A stretch of 64,000 bases of DNA, taken from contig OU342630.1 of NCBI GenBank assembly GCA_910589415.1, forward strand, positions 28,863,867 through 28,927,866, written 5' to 3'. The DNA comes from Malachius bipustulatus. Its lineage: Eukaryota > Arthropoda > Insecta > Coleoptera > Melyridae. Under the pieces are notes generated by a model, which was given only the letters and a program-made list of their open reading frames with translations, was not told the origin of the DNA and did no database searches. This document shows, one piece after another, positions 20,841-33,741 of the stretch (the first letter of the stretch is position 1; every line of letters begins with the position of its first letter). A program made the position numbers and the translations under genes.

Positions 20841-20849
20841 GACGCTCTG

Positions 20850-21800
20850 GGAGCGGTGCATGAGCGGTGATGTCGATTCATGTTGGCCTTGAATCGCTGC
20901 AGGTTGTATACTTCGTCGAACACGCCCTTTGGAATCCAAAGTGATGCGGCTCTATACATAAAAAAAGTCTGAAATGGGGTGGTACGAGGTGTAAAGAACT
21001 GGACCTGATACGGATGAGCGTCCTGCGCCTCGACGTGTATTTCTGCCCGGTCTTGTTCTAGGTGGGATCAAGCGGGCCACGTCTTTTGAACACTTTCAGA
21101 CTCAGGTCAATTTCTTCGATGTTCGAGAGTGTCTAAATTTCTTGTCAAATCTGGGTCCCCAATCAAGTGGATGGCTCTTTTCTGGAGTCAAGTAATCTCA
21201 GCGCATGTTTAGCTCCAAACTTGTGAGCAGTACTCCAAGGATGGCGTTGGATTTGAGCCTTGTATAAGAGGAGAAGCTGTTGTGGTGTATAAAGTTTCTT
21301 CGTGCGGAAGAGTGTTCCAAGTTTTTGAGAAGTACTCTTTGCCAGACCTGCAACATGATCATGCCAAGACATGTTCGCTCCGAGACTCATTCCAAGTAAA
21401 CGAAGAGATGCCGATGGAGTAAGAGAGTGTCCCGCCATCACCATATCTGGTTCCACCGTTCCAAAACGTTGGCCTTTTTGGAGAAGATGACTGCTTGGGT
21501 TTTTCCAGCATTAAATTGAACTTGGTTTCTATTGCCTCAAGCTAGAATGTTTTGTATGTCATTGTTAAGTATGACAACTGCTAGTCTGTGCGTCGATGGC
21601 AGATGTTCGCGCATCTAAGGTATAAGAAGAAGATATGAGTGTACTGTCATATCGGCAAAACTGTAGGCATATTGGATTTTTTATTGTTTCAAGCAAGTTG
21701 TTAGTTGATAAATATTGGAAAGAGAGTCGGAGATAAAATGGATCCCTGAGGCACACCGACATCAGACATCCTGTATATACTCTTTGGTTAGGATAATCCA
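20850..21800 (-). pseudogene. CR1/jockey-like LINE, C-terminal half of RT
   Basis: Minus-strand pieces read in the correct order for a reverse transcriptase. First, 21801-21565 contains NNLLETIKNPI and DSTLISSSYTLD, in the region of the YADD box. Next, 21456-21163 contains LRLLGMSLGANMSWHDHVAG and QKLGTLFRTKKLYTPQQLLL, the thumb/connection typical of CR1-like elements. Last, 20960-20860 contains SLWIPKGVFDEVYNLQRFKA, the usual C-terminus. Frames change between pieces and stops occur, so it is dead. The upstream RT palm and endonuclease are absent. Confidence 0.8.
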
Positions 21801-23973
21801 AGGATATTCCATTTCACTTTGACTTTTCGTAGTCGCCACCGTGGACGCGCAAGCTTCCTTTTCATGAAATGTAGTGATGGGCGATATCTATCTAATTGCG
21901 ATTTTAGTCACTGATATTTTCTCAGTCAAATCTTAGGCGATCGATAGATATCGGTAACGGTAACTAAATCACTAGTTCTATAAAATAAATATCTCCCGTC
22001 ACTTGTGACAACTGATTGCCTTTATACCTATATAGGTTTTCTCGGTAGACGAAGCGCCAATTTGTCTGCAAATCTGGACCTGCAAAATAACAAGAAACCT
22101 GATTAAACCCAGAGGGGTTAAAGATTATCCACTGCTACATTTCGCTTGATGATGCAAATTAAATGCTATTCCTGGAAAGTAAAAGATCCTCTGGTGTAAT
22201 ACAAAATAACTGAATAAAATGCAAAAACAATAATACTTAAGTCTTGATAACCTTTGAGACTCCAATTTGAGATCACGACGATAAAAATTTGCAAGACGTA
22301 AACTATCAACTTATCTATTATATTCGTTACTCCTTAGAGCAAATAATATTAGATTGCACGATGCAGATCTGACAATTTAGGTGAATTTTTATTGGTCCAC
22401 TAAATAGGTAGGTACCTACCTACTTAAAAAAATTAACAGGGCAGGAGCATACTGTTAGTAAAAAAGTCAGTTCTTCAAAGAAGATATAATTCAGCAATTG
22501 TTTAGGTAGGTACTTATTTGAGAAAATAATTTGCGATAAAAAATAATTATCTTCGAGGGACTCTCGTATGATCATTTGCGTTTTAGCTCTAGATTAAAAA
22601 GCAACCTGCCTCGGGTATTGTTTTATTTAAATGTGAAAAATTTTAGGCCCTCCAAGTTAGAATTATTATTTTTCCTATTATATAGTGTGAGCGAGTATTA
22701 ACGTAATAGCTTTAGGAAAAAATCGTGTCTGAGATTGAATCTGGAAACTGTAAAATAAAACATTTCTGATAGCTTACAGTTTTGCAGATTGAATCTTAGA
22801 CATAGAATCATATTATTTCAATGCATACGTTTTCTGCTCGTAGGATAGATGCATCTTCTAAGATCTAGCCAGGAAATGAAGTAGCTGTTTTCTTTTTTAT
22901 TATTCCATATAAATTGGGGACAGTTAATGATCAATGAATGATATGATTTATTTGAGAATTTTTACGTTGAGGTGTTTTTTTTTTCAAAGAGTTTTCTTAA
23001 TCTCTCTTATCGTTTTCTAGAGATCATTCTTTGACCTATGATCCATTTCTAATTAATTGCCGCCTATTCATACAATTTTAATTAAGACTTATTTATAAGC
23101 AATAGACATAAAACCTAATTCATATGGGATTATTTATTTTTTATAGGTATATTTATTTGTGTTATTATAGTCACTACAAAGAGCCCCTCTACGTGAGTGG
23201 GCTCAGAAATGGGAATTGGCTTGATTTTTGGGGGCTCTACATTATGACAATAATCATCCTCCGCTGCTATTGTCGCTCTGTTATTAACAGTTCTTTACGT
23301 TAAATCTTTACAATAACTTATTGAAAACAGGCATACCTTTAAGTTCCTTAAACCTTGCTCTGACGTCAGCAGTCTTTAAAAATTCGAATGTATCGATTAC
23401 AAGCAACATTTTTTTTTTTTTAACACGATCGCTGCTGATGATTCTGCTGCTTTTGTCGCTCAATTATTGACATAGGTATAGTCCGGATGTTAGCAGCTAT
23501 TAGTGACATCCACCTTGCAAATCCTGATAGTTGTGAAATCCTGATGAAATTCCTCTGTGAGGACCCAGGAACGGAAGTTTACTTAGAGCAACACTCTGAA
23601 AATGATTATCTGTGGGTGATTGTTCTGTGACTTTTGCTCGCTCCAGAGCCGCCATTTTTTATCCTGGGACTCCTGGGAAGTTGAAATTTGGCTCCTTTTG
23701 AACAGAGTGCAAACCCACAATATTGTAAATGAGCAGAATCCGTTTCCAGGTAGTATTATTTTTCTCCTGGAATAGAGGAATAGTTCAGGAAGAACCTATA
23801 AGAAACACTCCAATTGTCTGAAAGTTGCACCGAACGGTTTTAGCAAAGGTACCTTGCTAACTTTAAGCTCCCCCCTCGAATTTTTTTATACGGTACCATC
23901 TATCTGGAATTTTCTTAATAACGGGAAGACCAGCATTTTTGGACAGAAAAGTTTTATAGGGGAAGCATAACAA
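21801..23973. other. No gene seen
   Basis: About 2.2 kb of AT-rich DNA. I note short palindromic text around 21885-21960 (gatatctatc / gatagatatc) and many tacctac-type simple stretches, but no ORF with a domain. Confidence 0.4.
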
Positions 23974-25157
23974 TGTAAAGTGAGGACGTTTATTTATAGT
24001 CCTCCCCTGGCCTTAATTTTTGATCCGAATCAGATAAAACTTTGTTGCAAAAACTAGATCAAATGTCTTGGATTTTACTATACTTACTTTTTTTACATAA
24101 AACTCATCTGTCAAATGTCAAAGATGACTTCACAGTGGCTGTCAACTTAAAAATTTTCAGGGACATTGTTATATGGTAAGATTAAGTTTACAAAGTCATA
24201 TGTGACGTCATACTAACCGTCCGAATTAAGATTTTTCATTTCACAAGAAAATGTCAAACAGTTAAATTTCGAGCGTAAATTATCAAAGGAATCATTCAAA
24301 CAATAAATTGAACTGTGTAAGTTAGTTTGCCAGCCACTGACAACTACATAAAATTTATTCACGTAATGACAGTTTATCCTTTGTTCTGTATATACTTATT
24401 TATGCGGGATGGAGTGTTTAGACAAACTTGACGGTTTCTATGAGAACCACGCAAATGAAACAAAATAAATCGAACTATCAGAAGGATGTGTATTCTTAAT
24501 CGATACATATGACTTTTTAAACTTAATCGTAGGTACTATAAGACCATTTTAAAGGCATTTTAATTATCTATACAAAAATTATGTTAGTAGTAATTTTTTA
24601 CTATTCAGCTCAGAATTTAAAGAGGATGTGGAGACTATCAACGTCGTCGACTAAATAAATACCAAAATTAAAAACTAACATAATTTTTATGTAGATAATT
24701 GAAATATGTACCTTCAAAATAAGGTATCACAAGACCCTCCCTCCATGCTCCTGCAAAATTTTAAGGCTGACAGCCGGCTGTAACGTAATCTTTGACATTT
24801 GCCAAATTGGTTTTATGTAAAAAAGTAGTGAAATTCATGACATTTAATGTTGTTTCTATCTCATTCGGATGAAAAATTAAGGGGGAGGGGCACTATAAAC
24901 GTCCTGACTGACATAAAAACTGTCAAAATTGACAACTAGCATAATTTTGTTGAGGATAATTGAAATACTTTTATTCCATTTCCAAAATTGAAGTTGACTT
25001 GACAGCGACTGCAACGTCATCTTTGACATTTGACAGATCAGTTTTACGTCAAAAAGTAGTAAAGATCTTGACATTTGATTTAGTTTTTGTTTTAAAGTTC
25101 CATCACATTCGATTAAAAATTTAAGGTCAGGCGGGGACAATAAACGTCCTCACTGTA
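23974..25157. mobile_element. Foldback element with duplicated right arm
   Basis: The ends GTGAGGACGTTTATT and AATAAACGTCCTCAC are inverse. The left arm (23974-24160) matches two successive right-arm copies (about 24770-24905 and 25000-25157). All contain a ttgacatttg-type stretch and a run like ttttatgtaaaaaagtagt. Confidence 0.7.
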
Positions 25158-25423
25158 TAAACTTTATAAAAAATAGTTTCTTGAAAAAATGTTCTTGAAA
25201 AAAACTCTTTCTAGATGTTTTCGGAGAAAAAAGTTTTTGGACAAAATTAATTTTGTCTCGAAATTTCCGAAACATGACGTAAAAGCAGCGGAAGATTGTC
25301 ATAGAGACGTCCATCGTCTACAATAAAGGTAAATACGGTTTTTACGCGTGCAAGGTGGGAAAAGCTGGCTATTTCATCGATGGCTATTTGTAAGTATTTG
25401 AAATAGTTTCTCGTAAAGTTCGA

Positions 25424-25659
25424 GATGTAGTGGACGGTAGCGTGGCGGTTTAGGTTGCTGACTGTTAAGCCGTTGAAGCTGCCACCATCTGGGTTCGAAT
25501 CCCAGATCATCATGGTTGCTTATGTTCGTCAATTTAACTAATTATAAATTAAAAAAATTGTATCTGGCTAAATGAGCTAGTTCTCGAAGCCAAATTACCA
25601 GAGTGGAGAGCGACAATGTCTTATCTACACAGTTAAGACCGATGCTCCCTCTTTAAAAA
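25424..25659 (+). mobile_element. tRNA-derived SINE with 10-bp target duplication
   Basis: The 5' part has RNA polymerase III-like boxes: an A box near 25440-25462 (GTGGCGGTTTAGGTTG region) and a B box GGTTCGAATCC (about 25492-25502). A tRNA-unrelated body follows, then an A-rich tail. AAAGTTCGAG flanks it at 25414-25423 and 25660-25669. The two-part structure, tail and duplication mark a retroposed SINE, not a functional tRNA gene. Confidence 0.8.
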
Positions 25660-26228
25660 AAAGTTCGAGGTGTTTTCGATATTTTAAAAATAAGATGAAG
25701 GCAACCAGACCCAATATTTTAGGGATTTCAGCAACACTGCCTATACAGCGTATCCATTTTTACGATCGATGGGTATCTCATAAACGCTTAGAGATATAGA
25801 GTTGATTAAATTACAGAAAAGATGTGATTTTTTTGTGGCCATCTCATATGCGTAAAGACATACAGATATCTGGGACCGTTTCTGAAATATCCAGAAAAAA
25901 AAAACTGAAAAACTACATTTTTTTATTTTCTCAATAAAGAGCCCTTTTATTAATTATTTGAACTTTCAATTTGAAAGTTGATCTAAATACCTAGTTGAAT
26001 TGCAATAATTGACGTAGGTAGTAAATTTGAAAATTGAAAATTTAACATTCTGATGCATTTATTTTATTGGTGTTTCTTGATTGTCTTTGTCTTCACGCCT
26101 ATACTAATTTCGAAAATATTATGGTTTATGTACGCCATCTTGGATTTTTCTTTGAAAAGTATTGAAAACTATTCTGTGTACAACCTTACACTTAACACTT
26201 ATAATTTTATTTTAATAATTAATGTTAG

Positions 26229-27065
26229 GGTCGTTTTTTACTGATGCAGCGTGTTTAACCAGCTGCGTTCTGGTTTTAAACGTTGCATTTTTGTGATAAA
26301 ACAATGACGTCACGAACTAAAACGCTTAAAGCAGTTTGATTATGGTTTGAACCAATCTTCGAGACCGGTTAGTAGCGTTTTGAGGCGTTTTGAAGGGTTT
26401 GACAACTCAGCATGGAGAGCTAACCCAAATATATTAAAGTTACTTTTGTTTACGAATTAGTACCTATACGATGTACATTCATTCCGTAGGCGACATAAAA
26501 ATGATAAGTCTCGTCAAGATCCTTATCTAAGGTAGGCTTTTTAATAACTGTTATGTATTAATAGTAATTATTATAGCTCAAATATTATTCTGCGGGATGG
26601 CGGTATATTATCCCCTTATTTTAAATATTTTAAGAAAAATGTAGATGAAGACTTCCAACAACAAGAAAATCATGCCAATGAAAATTTTCTATAATATGAA
26701 TGCGGAATGCTGTGTAAACGAACTAATCAACGGTGTTATACTTAAGTGTGGCTTTGAATCTAGAACATTGCAGAATGTCCAGCGAGTACGCCAACCAAAG
26801 AAGCAATATCAGAATATTTCTTAAATTGAAATTGAAAAGGGGCATGTGGCATATCTCAACCTCCTGAGTCTTTGACATTTAATTTTATTGTTAGGTTTAG
26901 AACTTGGTTGGGTTCAGAATCTTTGAATTTGGAAACTTATAGATATGACATGACTGATGACAGCGGTTTGAAAATATTTATTTTCCTGAATATCAAACTA
27001 GTGACGTCATCCTTTAATACGCTTCAAACCAGTGGTTAAACTCGCTGCATCAGTAAAAAACGACC
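26229..27065. mobile_element. MITE with GGTCGTTTTTTACTGATGC ends
   Basis: The inverted ends match for about 23 bp, then continue imperfectly (GTTTAACCA). The flanks are TAG on both sides (26226-26228 and 27066-27068), a possible 3-bp duplication. 837 bp, no coding capacity. The superfamily is not decided; a Harbinger-like element is one option. Confidence 0.7.
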
Positions 27066-27227
27066 TAGATGTTTTTAAACAGTTTTACTATTCAAAACGT
27101 CAGATATAAGTGACAAATTTCATTTCAATGACATACAATATGGCAGCAAGCACGGAATTTTGGATTTATTTAATTATGGTGACGTCACATCGGTCACTTA
27201 TTTTTGTCACGTTTATCATCTACATAT

Positions 27228-27784
27228 TGAAACGTTCCACCTCTTTATTGTTTCAAACTAAAAGTCTTCCAATTCAAATCAGTCACAACACAAATATAAC
27301 AATAGCGTCCAAAGTCCAAACAATCAGTTCATCTTATTTACATTTATACTACTAAACACAACCATGCTTTATTCAGTAATTTCACTGACTAATACAGAAT
27401 ATTTTCAATATCGACTTATTCTGTCACAGCTCACAATCACTGAATAACATTCTTGCTTATTCTTCACCACTGTTCTTCATTCTGTAGTACTTCAATCTAA
27501 ACCGACTGTGGCCACTGCCACGGCGCTCTTATATACACGCCGGACGTGGATCTCGACAATTCTAGGAGCTTCATTGGTGTTCTAACGTGACTCTAGATGA
27601 AGAATGTTCTGTCACGTCAACAACCATACACTTTCGAACATACGCGGAAATATTCTGACATTCTGGATTAGAATATGATATTCATGTCCCGTCAGCTAGA
27701 ATTTCGGGAACTGCTGACTATCAATTATCAGGGAATGTAAACAAACATGAATCCAGAATAATTCATCTGTGTTCTTTCGTTACA
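27228..27784 (-). repeat. Solo LTR, 557 bp
   Basis: On the minus strand it begins TGTAACG and ends CGTTTCA. ATAT flanks both sides (27224-27227 and 27785-27788). A TATA box TATATAAG is at 27528-27535, an initiator-like CACAGTCGG lies about 25 nt on, and AATAAA is at 27244-27249, close to the LTR end. No internal region is next to it, so it is probably the product of LTR-LTR recombination. It differs from the LTRs at 1019 and 4094. Confidence 0.7.
27528..27535 (-). promoter_or_regulatory. TATA box of solo LTR
   Basis: TATATAAG on the minus strand, followed by GC-richer sequence and an initiator-like CACAGT about 25 nt downstream. Confidence 0.5.
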
Positions 27785-27821
27785 ATATTATTTGAAGAAA
27801 AAATAGTTATTTATTATACAA

Positions 27822-27945
27822 GAGAAAAAAGTGATAGATTTTAGCTCGAGATGTGATTTCGTCCCCGACGCGTTTAGCGGAGGGGACAAACACATCGAGA
27901 GCTAACATCGCACTTTTTTCTTGTGTGTAATATACAATTTTTTTC
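27822..27945. repeat. Short hairpin element with CG-rich core
   Basis: The outer arms gagaaaaaagtg/cacttttttctt enclose gctcgagatgtg/cacatcgagagc and a core of TCGTCCCC/GGGGAC. It is about 120 bp and folds as one hairpin. Confidence 0.65.
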
Positions 27946-28781
27946 TGCGAGAAGAAATATCAGTGTTAGAATGTCGAAAAACGTAGTTAGATAACTGAAA
28001 ATTATGTCGGAAAAATGATTTATGTTAAACTTGAATTTTCAAACTGTCTTTTATCGTAATCGACGTTGCCTGGTAACGAAACGATTTAATTATTACATAA
28101 ACGTCATATTAATGTAATTAAAATTGAAGACAGTTTTGCAAAGATTCTTGTTAGTTTTCGATGAGTGAATTTAATAATATGGATAGTGATTAATATGAAA
28201 ATTCCCTTAATAATTATTGTCATTTGGATAATAAGGTAACTTTCCTTTACGTATATTTGATATAAATTTAATGATATCTGAGTGTTAATAGTAGCTATAC
28301 CTAAGCCGCCATTTCGGGGAAATAAGTACTCGTTTATTTCCCTGCTAATTCATTTATTTCCCCGATAAGATGCAGCTCATATAATGAGGCATTTTTCTAC
28401 CTGTCAACGGGGAAAAAAGGTCAAACTTATAGCCCGTCGCAGAAAAAAGATCATTAGTACCGCGTTGCACATAGAATAATTTTCTGTAATTTTTCTAAAG
28501 AAAGTCCTATGTGGCATTCGGATGGGAAACAGAATTTTACCAATTGTCACCAATAAATGCAGAATGTCGATCAAAATCAATACATCAACTTTCAAATTGA
28601 AACTTCAAATAGTGAGCGTGCTATCGATATAAAACAAGACATAAGAAATATTTCAGATTCTTGAGGATATTTCAGGAACGGTCACAGATATATCATACGG
28701 CTTCACGCGAGATGGCCACAAAATAGCGCATCTTTTCTGTACTTTAGTCAACCCTGTATCTCTTAGCGTTTACAAGATACC

Positions 28782-31485
28782 TAATATAGTGAGCTCTAAA
28801 ACAAGGGACAATGCAAAATATCGCATGAAAAACCTGCCCAAAATGTCAAATTTAGGCCAAAACTAAATTAAATATCTAACTTCAAGATCGCAAGCGTGCC
28901 AGTACTAACTAATGACACAGTTACTGTGATTCCGCTTCTCTTATTGCTCTATAAGTGACCTCATTAATTTACAGTGTAATTGACAATAATTATTAATGAA
29001 TTTGTAATATCTATTATTGAAGAAATTAAATTATTGCACCACGGTATTAATACACAAAGGGGCCTTTAAAAAATGTTTAAAACAAACTACATAATTTTTT
29101 GTTTTTCACGTAAACTACTCACTCAGTTAATGAATAATCTAAGCCCGATGATGATGTAACATACCGAAAAGCTAGAACGTTATAATAAATAATCATTTCC
29201 GATTTTCTCGTCCATTTTTTGGCATATAGGGTAAGGAATAAATTATCTTGCCCAAGGTTTTCCTTGTAACACGCTCAATATCACATCAACAGTTTATCTA
29301 AAATCTGTTACAAGGCATTAACGTCTGTAAAGCTGTTCAAACACGAGAAGTGCACATTCTATCCGATCTAAAAACAAACATCTAGCCGAGTTTTAACTGC
29401 AAGGCGTGACAGCCGCACTAGACATTGGATTTGCGGGATTTTCCATGTCCATTGAACCATTTTAGTAATTTTGCACGTTCTGGTATTTGTCTAGGGTTTT
29501 CACAGGAGTATGTGGTTTAAAGGAGCATTTCAGACAGCTCCAGTTTCCATTACATACTTTTTGTTCAAGTGGAAAAAAAATTGCTAATTATTTGTTAAAT
29601 ATTCATAGTGCATGTAGAACTATCTACCTATACGAGGTACTAGGAGGTAATACGCGTCCCAGAACTAGACGCTCATCCACCAGAGCTTATGATGAAATAC
29701 AGACATTATAACGATATTCCGCTTCGCGTCTTGCCTTAATTTCGGAGCTTTCTAATAGCAGAGCAATAATTATTCAGCATTAAGTTGAAGTTGCAAACTA
29801 TTTCCTCGAGCGTAAAGCGATATTCCAAGCCGGAAGTTGAGACATGTTGCTAATTCCTACGGGAGGCGGAGAAGCATCTCCGCATCCATATTCAAGCACC
29901 AGCTCTCTAATCATCCGTTCCCGCATAGGAGAAGCCCGGGAGCTTTGGGAGGAAACAGTTTAGCGTGGCCATCCATTTATTACGGGGTAGGTGTCAAACT
30001 GAGTCGACGCGAATGACGTACTTGTTCTTATGAGTGAGTAGGAAGTTCCACCAGAGAGATTCCATGCTGATTTAAATTGTAAATTATGAAGGGTCAGTAA
30101 TTGTCACTTAGATCTTAGACCTACTGATTTTCAATCAGAATAAATATCTTTTTTACATTCAGTTACAAGGCTAAATGGAGTAGGTAGTAATAGAAATGGA
30201 AGGCTTCTAGAGGTTTTAGATTTAGATAGGGATGACTCATGTAGGTACGTGATCTAAGCTTGCAGACCAATCACTAAGTTGGGAACGGGGGGAACCGAAA
30301 TACTAAGAATAGGAGAGAATTCAGAGCTTTTTGCTTACCTAGTTTCAAGAAACAAAAATACTTAGCTTAAAAAGTTTAAGAGGGGTGACTTCATGTCGTT
30401 CTCGTTCAAGGGAACCAAAAATAATTATCCCGACTGATGAGAGCATAGAGCAAATTGGAGAAAATTCGCGTACCACACTTTGATATTCTACATCGAAGGT
30501 TGGACTAAACCAACCGAAATGGTCTGAATCTGCCAAGGATGAAAAAAGGAAATAAGGCTATCCAACATTCAAATTTAAATATGGTGCGTCGCTTATTTCA
30601 ATACCGCGAACAAATCTATTAAGCATCCATGCAGAAATTGTTCCGGGGGTGTTGCATTGAGGAATATTTTGTGAACAAGAAGTGATAAACGATTGTCCGC
30701 ACCGCGCGCAGCCTTAAAAAAAATACTGGGACTTCATCCCAGATGAGAAGTAATATGAAGGAGCGGAAATCAACTAACTCTGCTGTTGTTCTCCGTTCAT
30801 ATTCCCAAAAAGAATCGAATGTCTTTATTGAGTTCAAGATAACAAGGCAAAATATTGGAAAGAAAGCTAGCAGCATCCAGTGGTCCGTCATGTCGTCACT
30901 CATCCATAGTAGATTTGCGACACTCAGGTCCCAGCACTTACACCGTTTTAAATAACATTGGCTTTTGATAACACTGGTAAAATTTTTGTCAAATTGAGCT
31001 TTGTGAACCGTCACTATCCTAGATGATTTTATATTCATGTTCCTGATGAATAAAGTTGAAATAACCTTACTTTAATTACAACAAATTTGAAGGAGATGTG
31101 TCCTACGAAAACTGATTCATCAAAAAACTTTTCATCAGAATATTCAAGTCAAAGCAGGTATCGGACAGCACATACGGTCATAATTCCAGCAATGAAAATT
31201 TATAAGTCTTCCTCAAAGCATATAGATAGTAAACTTGAGATAATGAGGAAGTCGAAGAAGACTTCGGAGTTCTCAAAAGGAAGCTCAAATCAAAGCTTAT
31301 GTATGAGAGATTCTGATTACCGAGAACTGAGACGTGGCATAATCCAGTTGTGCTTGGGACTTATCGAAACCTTTGGACTTGTTAAAATATATCTCCTCCC
31401 AAAACTTTCGATTAGCTACATTGATATATTGATTTCGACAGAATGGAGGGAAAGCAGTTTGGTAGTGATAGCAGTTTTTTATAGT
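28782..31485. other. No recognised gene; two open frames of unknown meaning
   Basis: The longest frames are 30619-31038 (minus, 139 codons, hydrophobic stretches near LLAFFPIFCLVIL) and 31087-31587 (plus, 166 codons, serine/lysine-rich N-terminal half). Neither shows a domain I recognise. The second runs into a LINE leader near 31490, so it is unlikely to be one gene. I would not call either a gene without transcript evidence. Confidence 0.35.
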
Positions 31486-32518
31486 AGTAGCATTTTATTA
31501 TACCTATGTGGTTGTGGTACCCATCAGGCGCGTCCCAGGTGGCGGATAGGGCACGGCCTTACAGTGATGAATAGTGAGAGAGGTTAGCAGCGGTGACCTA
31601 ATTCAAAAAGGGAAGAGGATTCTGAAAAGAAAGACCCACCCAAAAACCTCTCAGGAGCCGCTCGCAGGAAACTGAGAAAAGAGTAGAAACTACAAAACCA
31701 GGGGGAAATTAGAGAACCTAGAAAGCTAGGGTTGAAGGTGAGCCCTGTGCAACAAAACCCGGGACCAGCAAGGAACCGGAACAACGTAAAAGAAGGAGAA
31801 CCTGCACCAAGGTTCTCAGGAATGCAGCTTAGAGGGGACTTTCTCATGGCTTCCTGCGCTGACCAGGCCACAAAGTACTGGTTGGTGTGGTTGGTCAGGG
31901 AAATGGAACCCTGATTAGGAGCGAAACTCGGCACCAAAGACGTTCCGAACGACTGGAAATTCAAAACTCGGGATTAAAAACCAGAAACGTGGATTCTAGT
32001 GGACAGGAAACCTGACACCAAAGGCCAACAACTAATTTTCCTCATGGGAGAAAACCTATGGGAGAAAATAGAGCAACTTCAATATAGACCTTACCTAAAC
32101 CTAACTGGGGTGCTGTTCAAGCGACTAGATGGGTAAAGGGAAGAGGGAGCAGAGAAGAGGTAACTGAAAAAGCTGTGTAAACACCAGCTTATATGGGCAA
32201 TTGGACTTCTAACAGGACACTGCTCACTAATGAAATACCTCTCAATAATAGGAGTGAAAAATAGCCCCGCAGGAGATGCGGGGAGGGGGAGGAAACCCCA
32301 TACCACCTAATGTGTGAATGCCCAGCACTAGAGGGAATTAGTATTTGGGACCGAAATGGCAGAACAATAAGAAATAGAACAAGCACCCATTGGACTCATA
32401 CTGAAATACTTTCGGGAGACGGGACTGATGAGATAATAATTATTATCCAAAGGGATACAATAAGCGCAAGCTTCAGTACAAGGGCTTTGAATCTACCCTA
32501 GAAGTAATAATAATAATA
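31486..32518 (+). pseudogene. Internally deleted LINE with ORF1 and RNase H C-terminus remnants
   Basis: 31509-31595 matches the leader at 14011-13911. Around 31785-31905 the frame reads APRFSGMQLRGDFLMASC, then DQATKYWLVWLV. This resembles the DUF4780-like ORF1 proteins of jockey-type elements. Around 32165-32330 the pieces read WAIGLLTGHCSLMKYLSIIG, then EEETPYHLMCECPAL with a frame change. That is the CCHC-like zinc region usually found after RNase H. The copy ends in a (TAA)n tail at about 32502-32516. The whole RT is missing. Confidence 0.65.
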
Positions 32519-33741
32519 GCATTTTATATATTTTCTCCTAAGCGGGGTAGCTACCCCAACTCCACAATTTCCCTTACGTTATAACCCTTACCATGCGATA
32601 CTTCAATTTACAGGTCTTTGTATACATCCACAAAAAAGTATTTGTGATGAACTGATGAACCACTTCAATTTTTCGAAAAGTAATGGAACGTTTTGTCTCC
32701 TAGAATACCAGCCCAGACATTTATTTTTTTAATAATATTGAGTCATCTCATACAATACGATGATTTTCAACATGCTGTTTTTGTACAAGAATTTCTAAAT
32801 TGAGGTACCATATTATAGGGGTTGTTGCAATTTGAAATCCTGGAGGAGGCTATTAAGAAAACTGCTGCCTCTGCGAAACGGCCTTCCTTCCATTCTGCCG
32901 AAACGGTTGTATCAGTGGGACTTTACAAAAAATATTTAGAGACAAAGGCAACAAAATTTTCCTTGTCACCAGGGGATAGTAGGGATCAATAATTTCTCGT
33001 AAATTTTAACCTTCTATGACACTTTTCTCAGGAGTGGTTTTTGTAGTTTCCATTGTAATGATATGGTAAGAGACAGTGCCAAATTGAAAATTTCCAAGAT
33101 TCTCTAACCTGAATTCATCTTAATCGATATCAACAAGTCATGATTCATGATGACTTACTTGAAAGGTTTCTCCAATTTAATTAATACACATATATGATAT
33201 ACAAGGTGGACCAATGAAAACAAAACAGCTGAATTTTGAAGCAAACGGAAGACATTTTATGATAAATTGAACTTTCTGACATGCAGCATCCTCTAAAAAG
33301 GGGTGCTAACCCTCTTTCCTATCATCATAGGTAATATGGGTCGGCTGATATCCGTTTCAAAGGTAATAGTTATTATCAAAATTATTTATATAACCGGGGT
33401 TTAAACCAGATCGACGGAATGGACGGCAAGGTGGAATATCACACGACTTAATCACTGAGAGAATACGGGCGTTTCGCAAACTACCTACCTACCTCAAACG
33501 CAATGACAGGCTATACACTCTAATCAATTCTGGTTCTGGTATTCTGAAGAAGATAGATTTAGACCTAAAGGGCTTGTCCAGGCATAGCTGACTTAACCAT
33601 GATAATCTTCATCGATCTTGCCAAGCACGGAGAGTGTCACGATTAAATAATTACGTACGAGATAAAATTATGCATATGCAGCGGAAAGAACAAAGTGGAA
33701 ACAAATGATACCTGTCCCCACGTATAAAAGGATTCGATATA
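32519..33741. other. No gene; one diverged MITE monomer
   Basis: 33198-33400 is a diverged single copy of the unit seen at 12000-12520 and 46212-47428 (ggtggaccaatgaaaac, then ctatcatcataggtaat). The rest holds nothing I recognise. Confidence 0.5.

Larger units (their letters stand above)
25746..28781. mobile_element. Expanded foldback, arms 3 kb apart
   Basis: The left arm (25746-25992) and right arm (28570-28781) are inverse copies of the end sequence of the 54384-55391 family; the innermost match is ttcaatttgaaagttgat. The right terminal bases are lost. The interior has been filled by later insertions: a MITE (26229-27065), a solo LTR (27228-27784) and a small hairpin (27822-27945). Confidence 0.65.

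Noticed and set aside
25430..25510. Possible functional tRNA gene
   Set aside because: Pol III boxes are present, but the arms do not form a proper cloverleaf, and the unit has a body, tail and target duplication, so it is a SINE.
30619..31587. Two longer open frames as candidate host genes
   Set aside because: No domain, no supporting codon or splice signal I can defend, and the second runs into a LINE leader.
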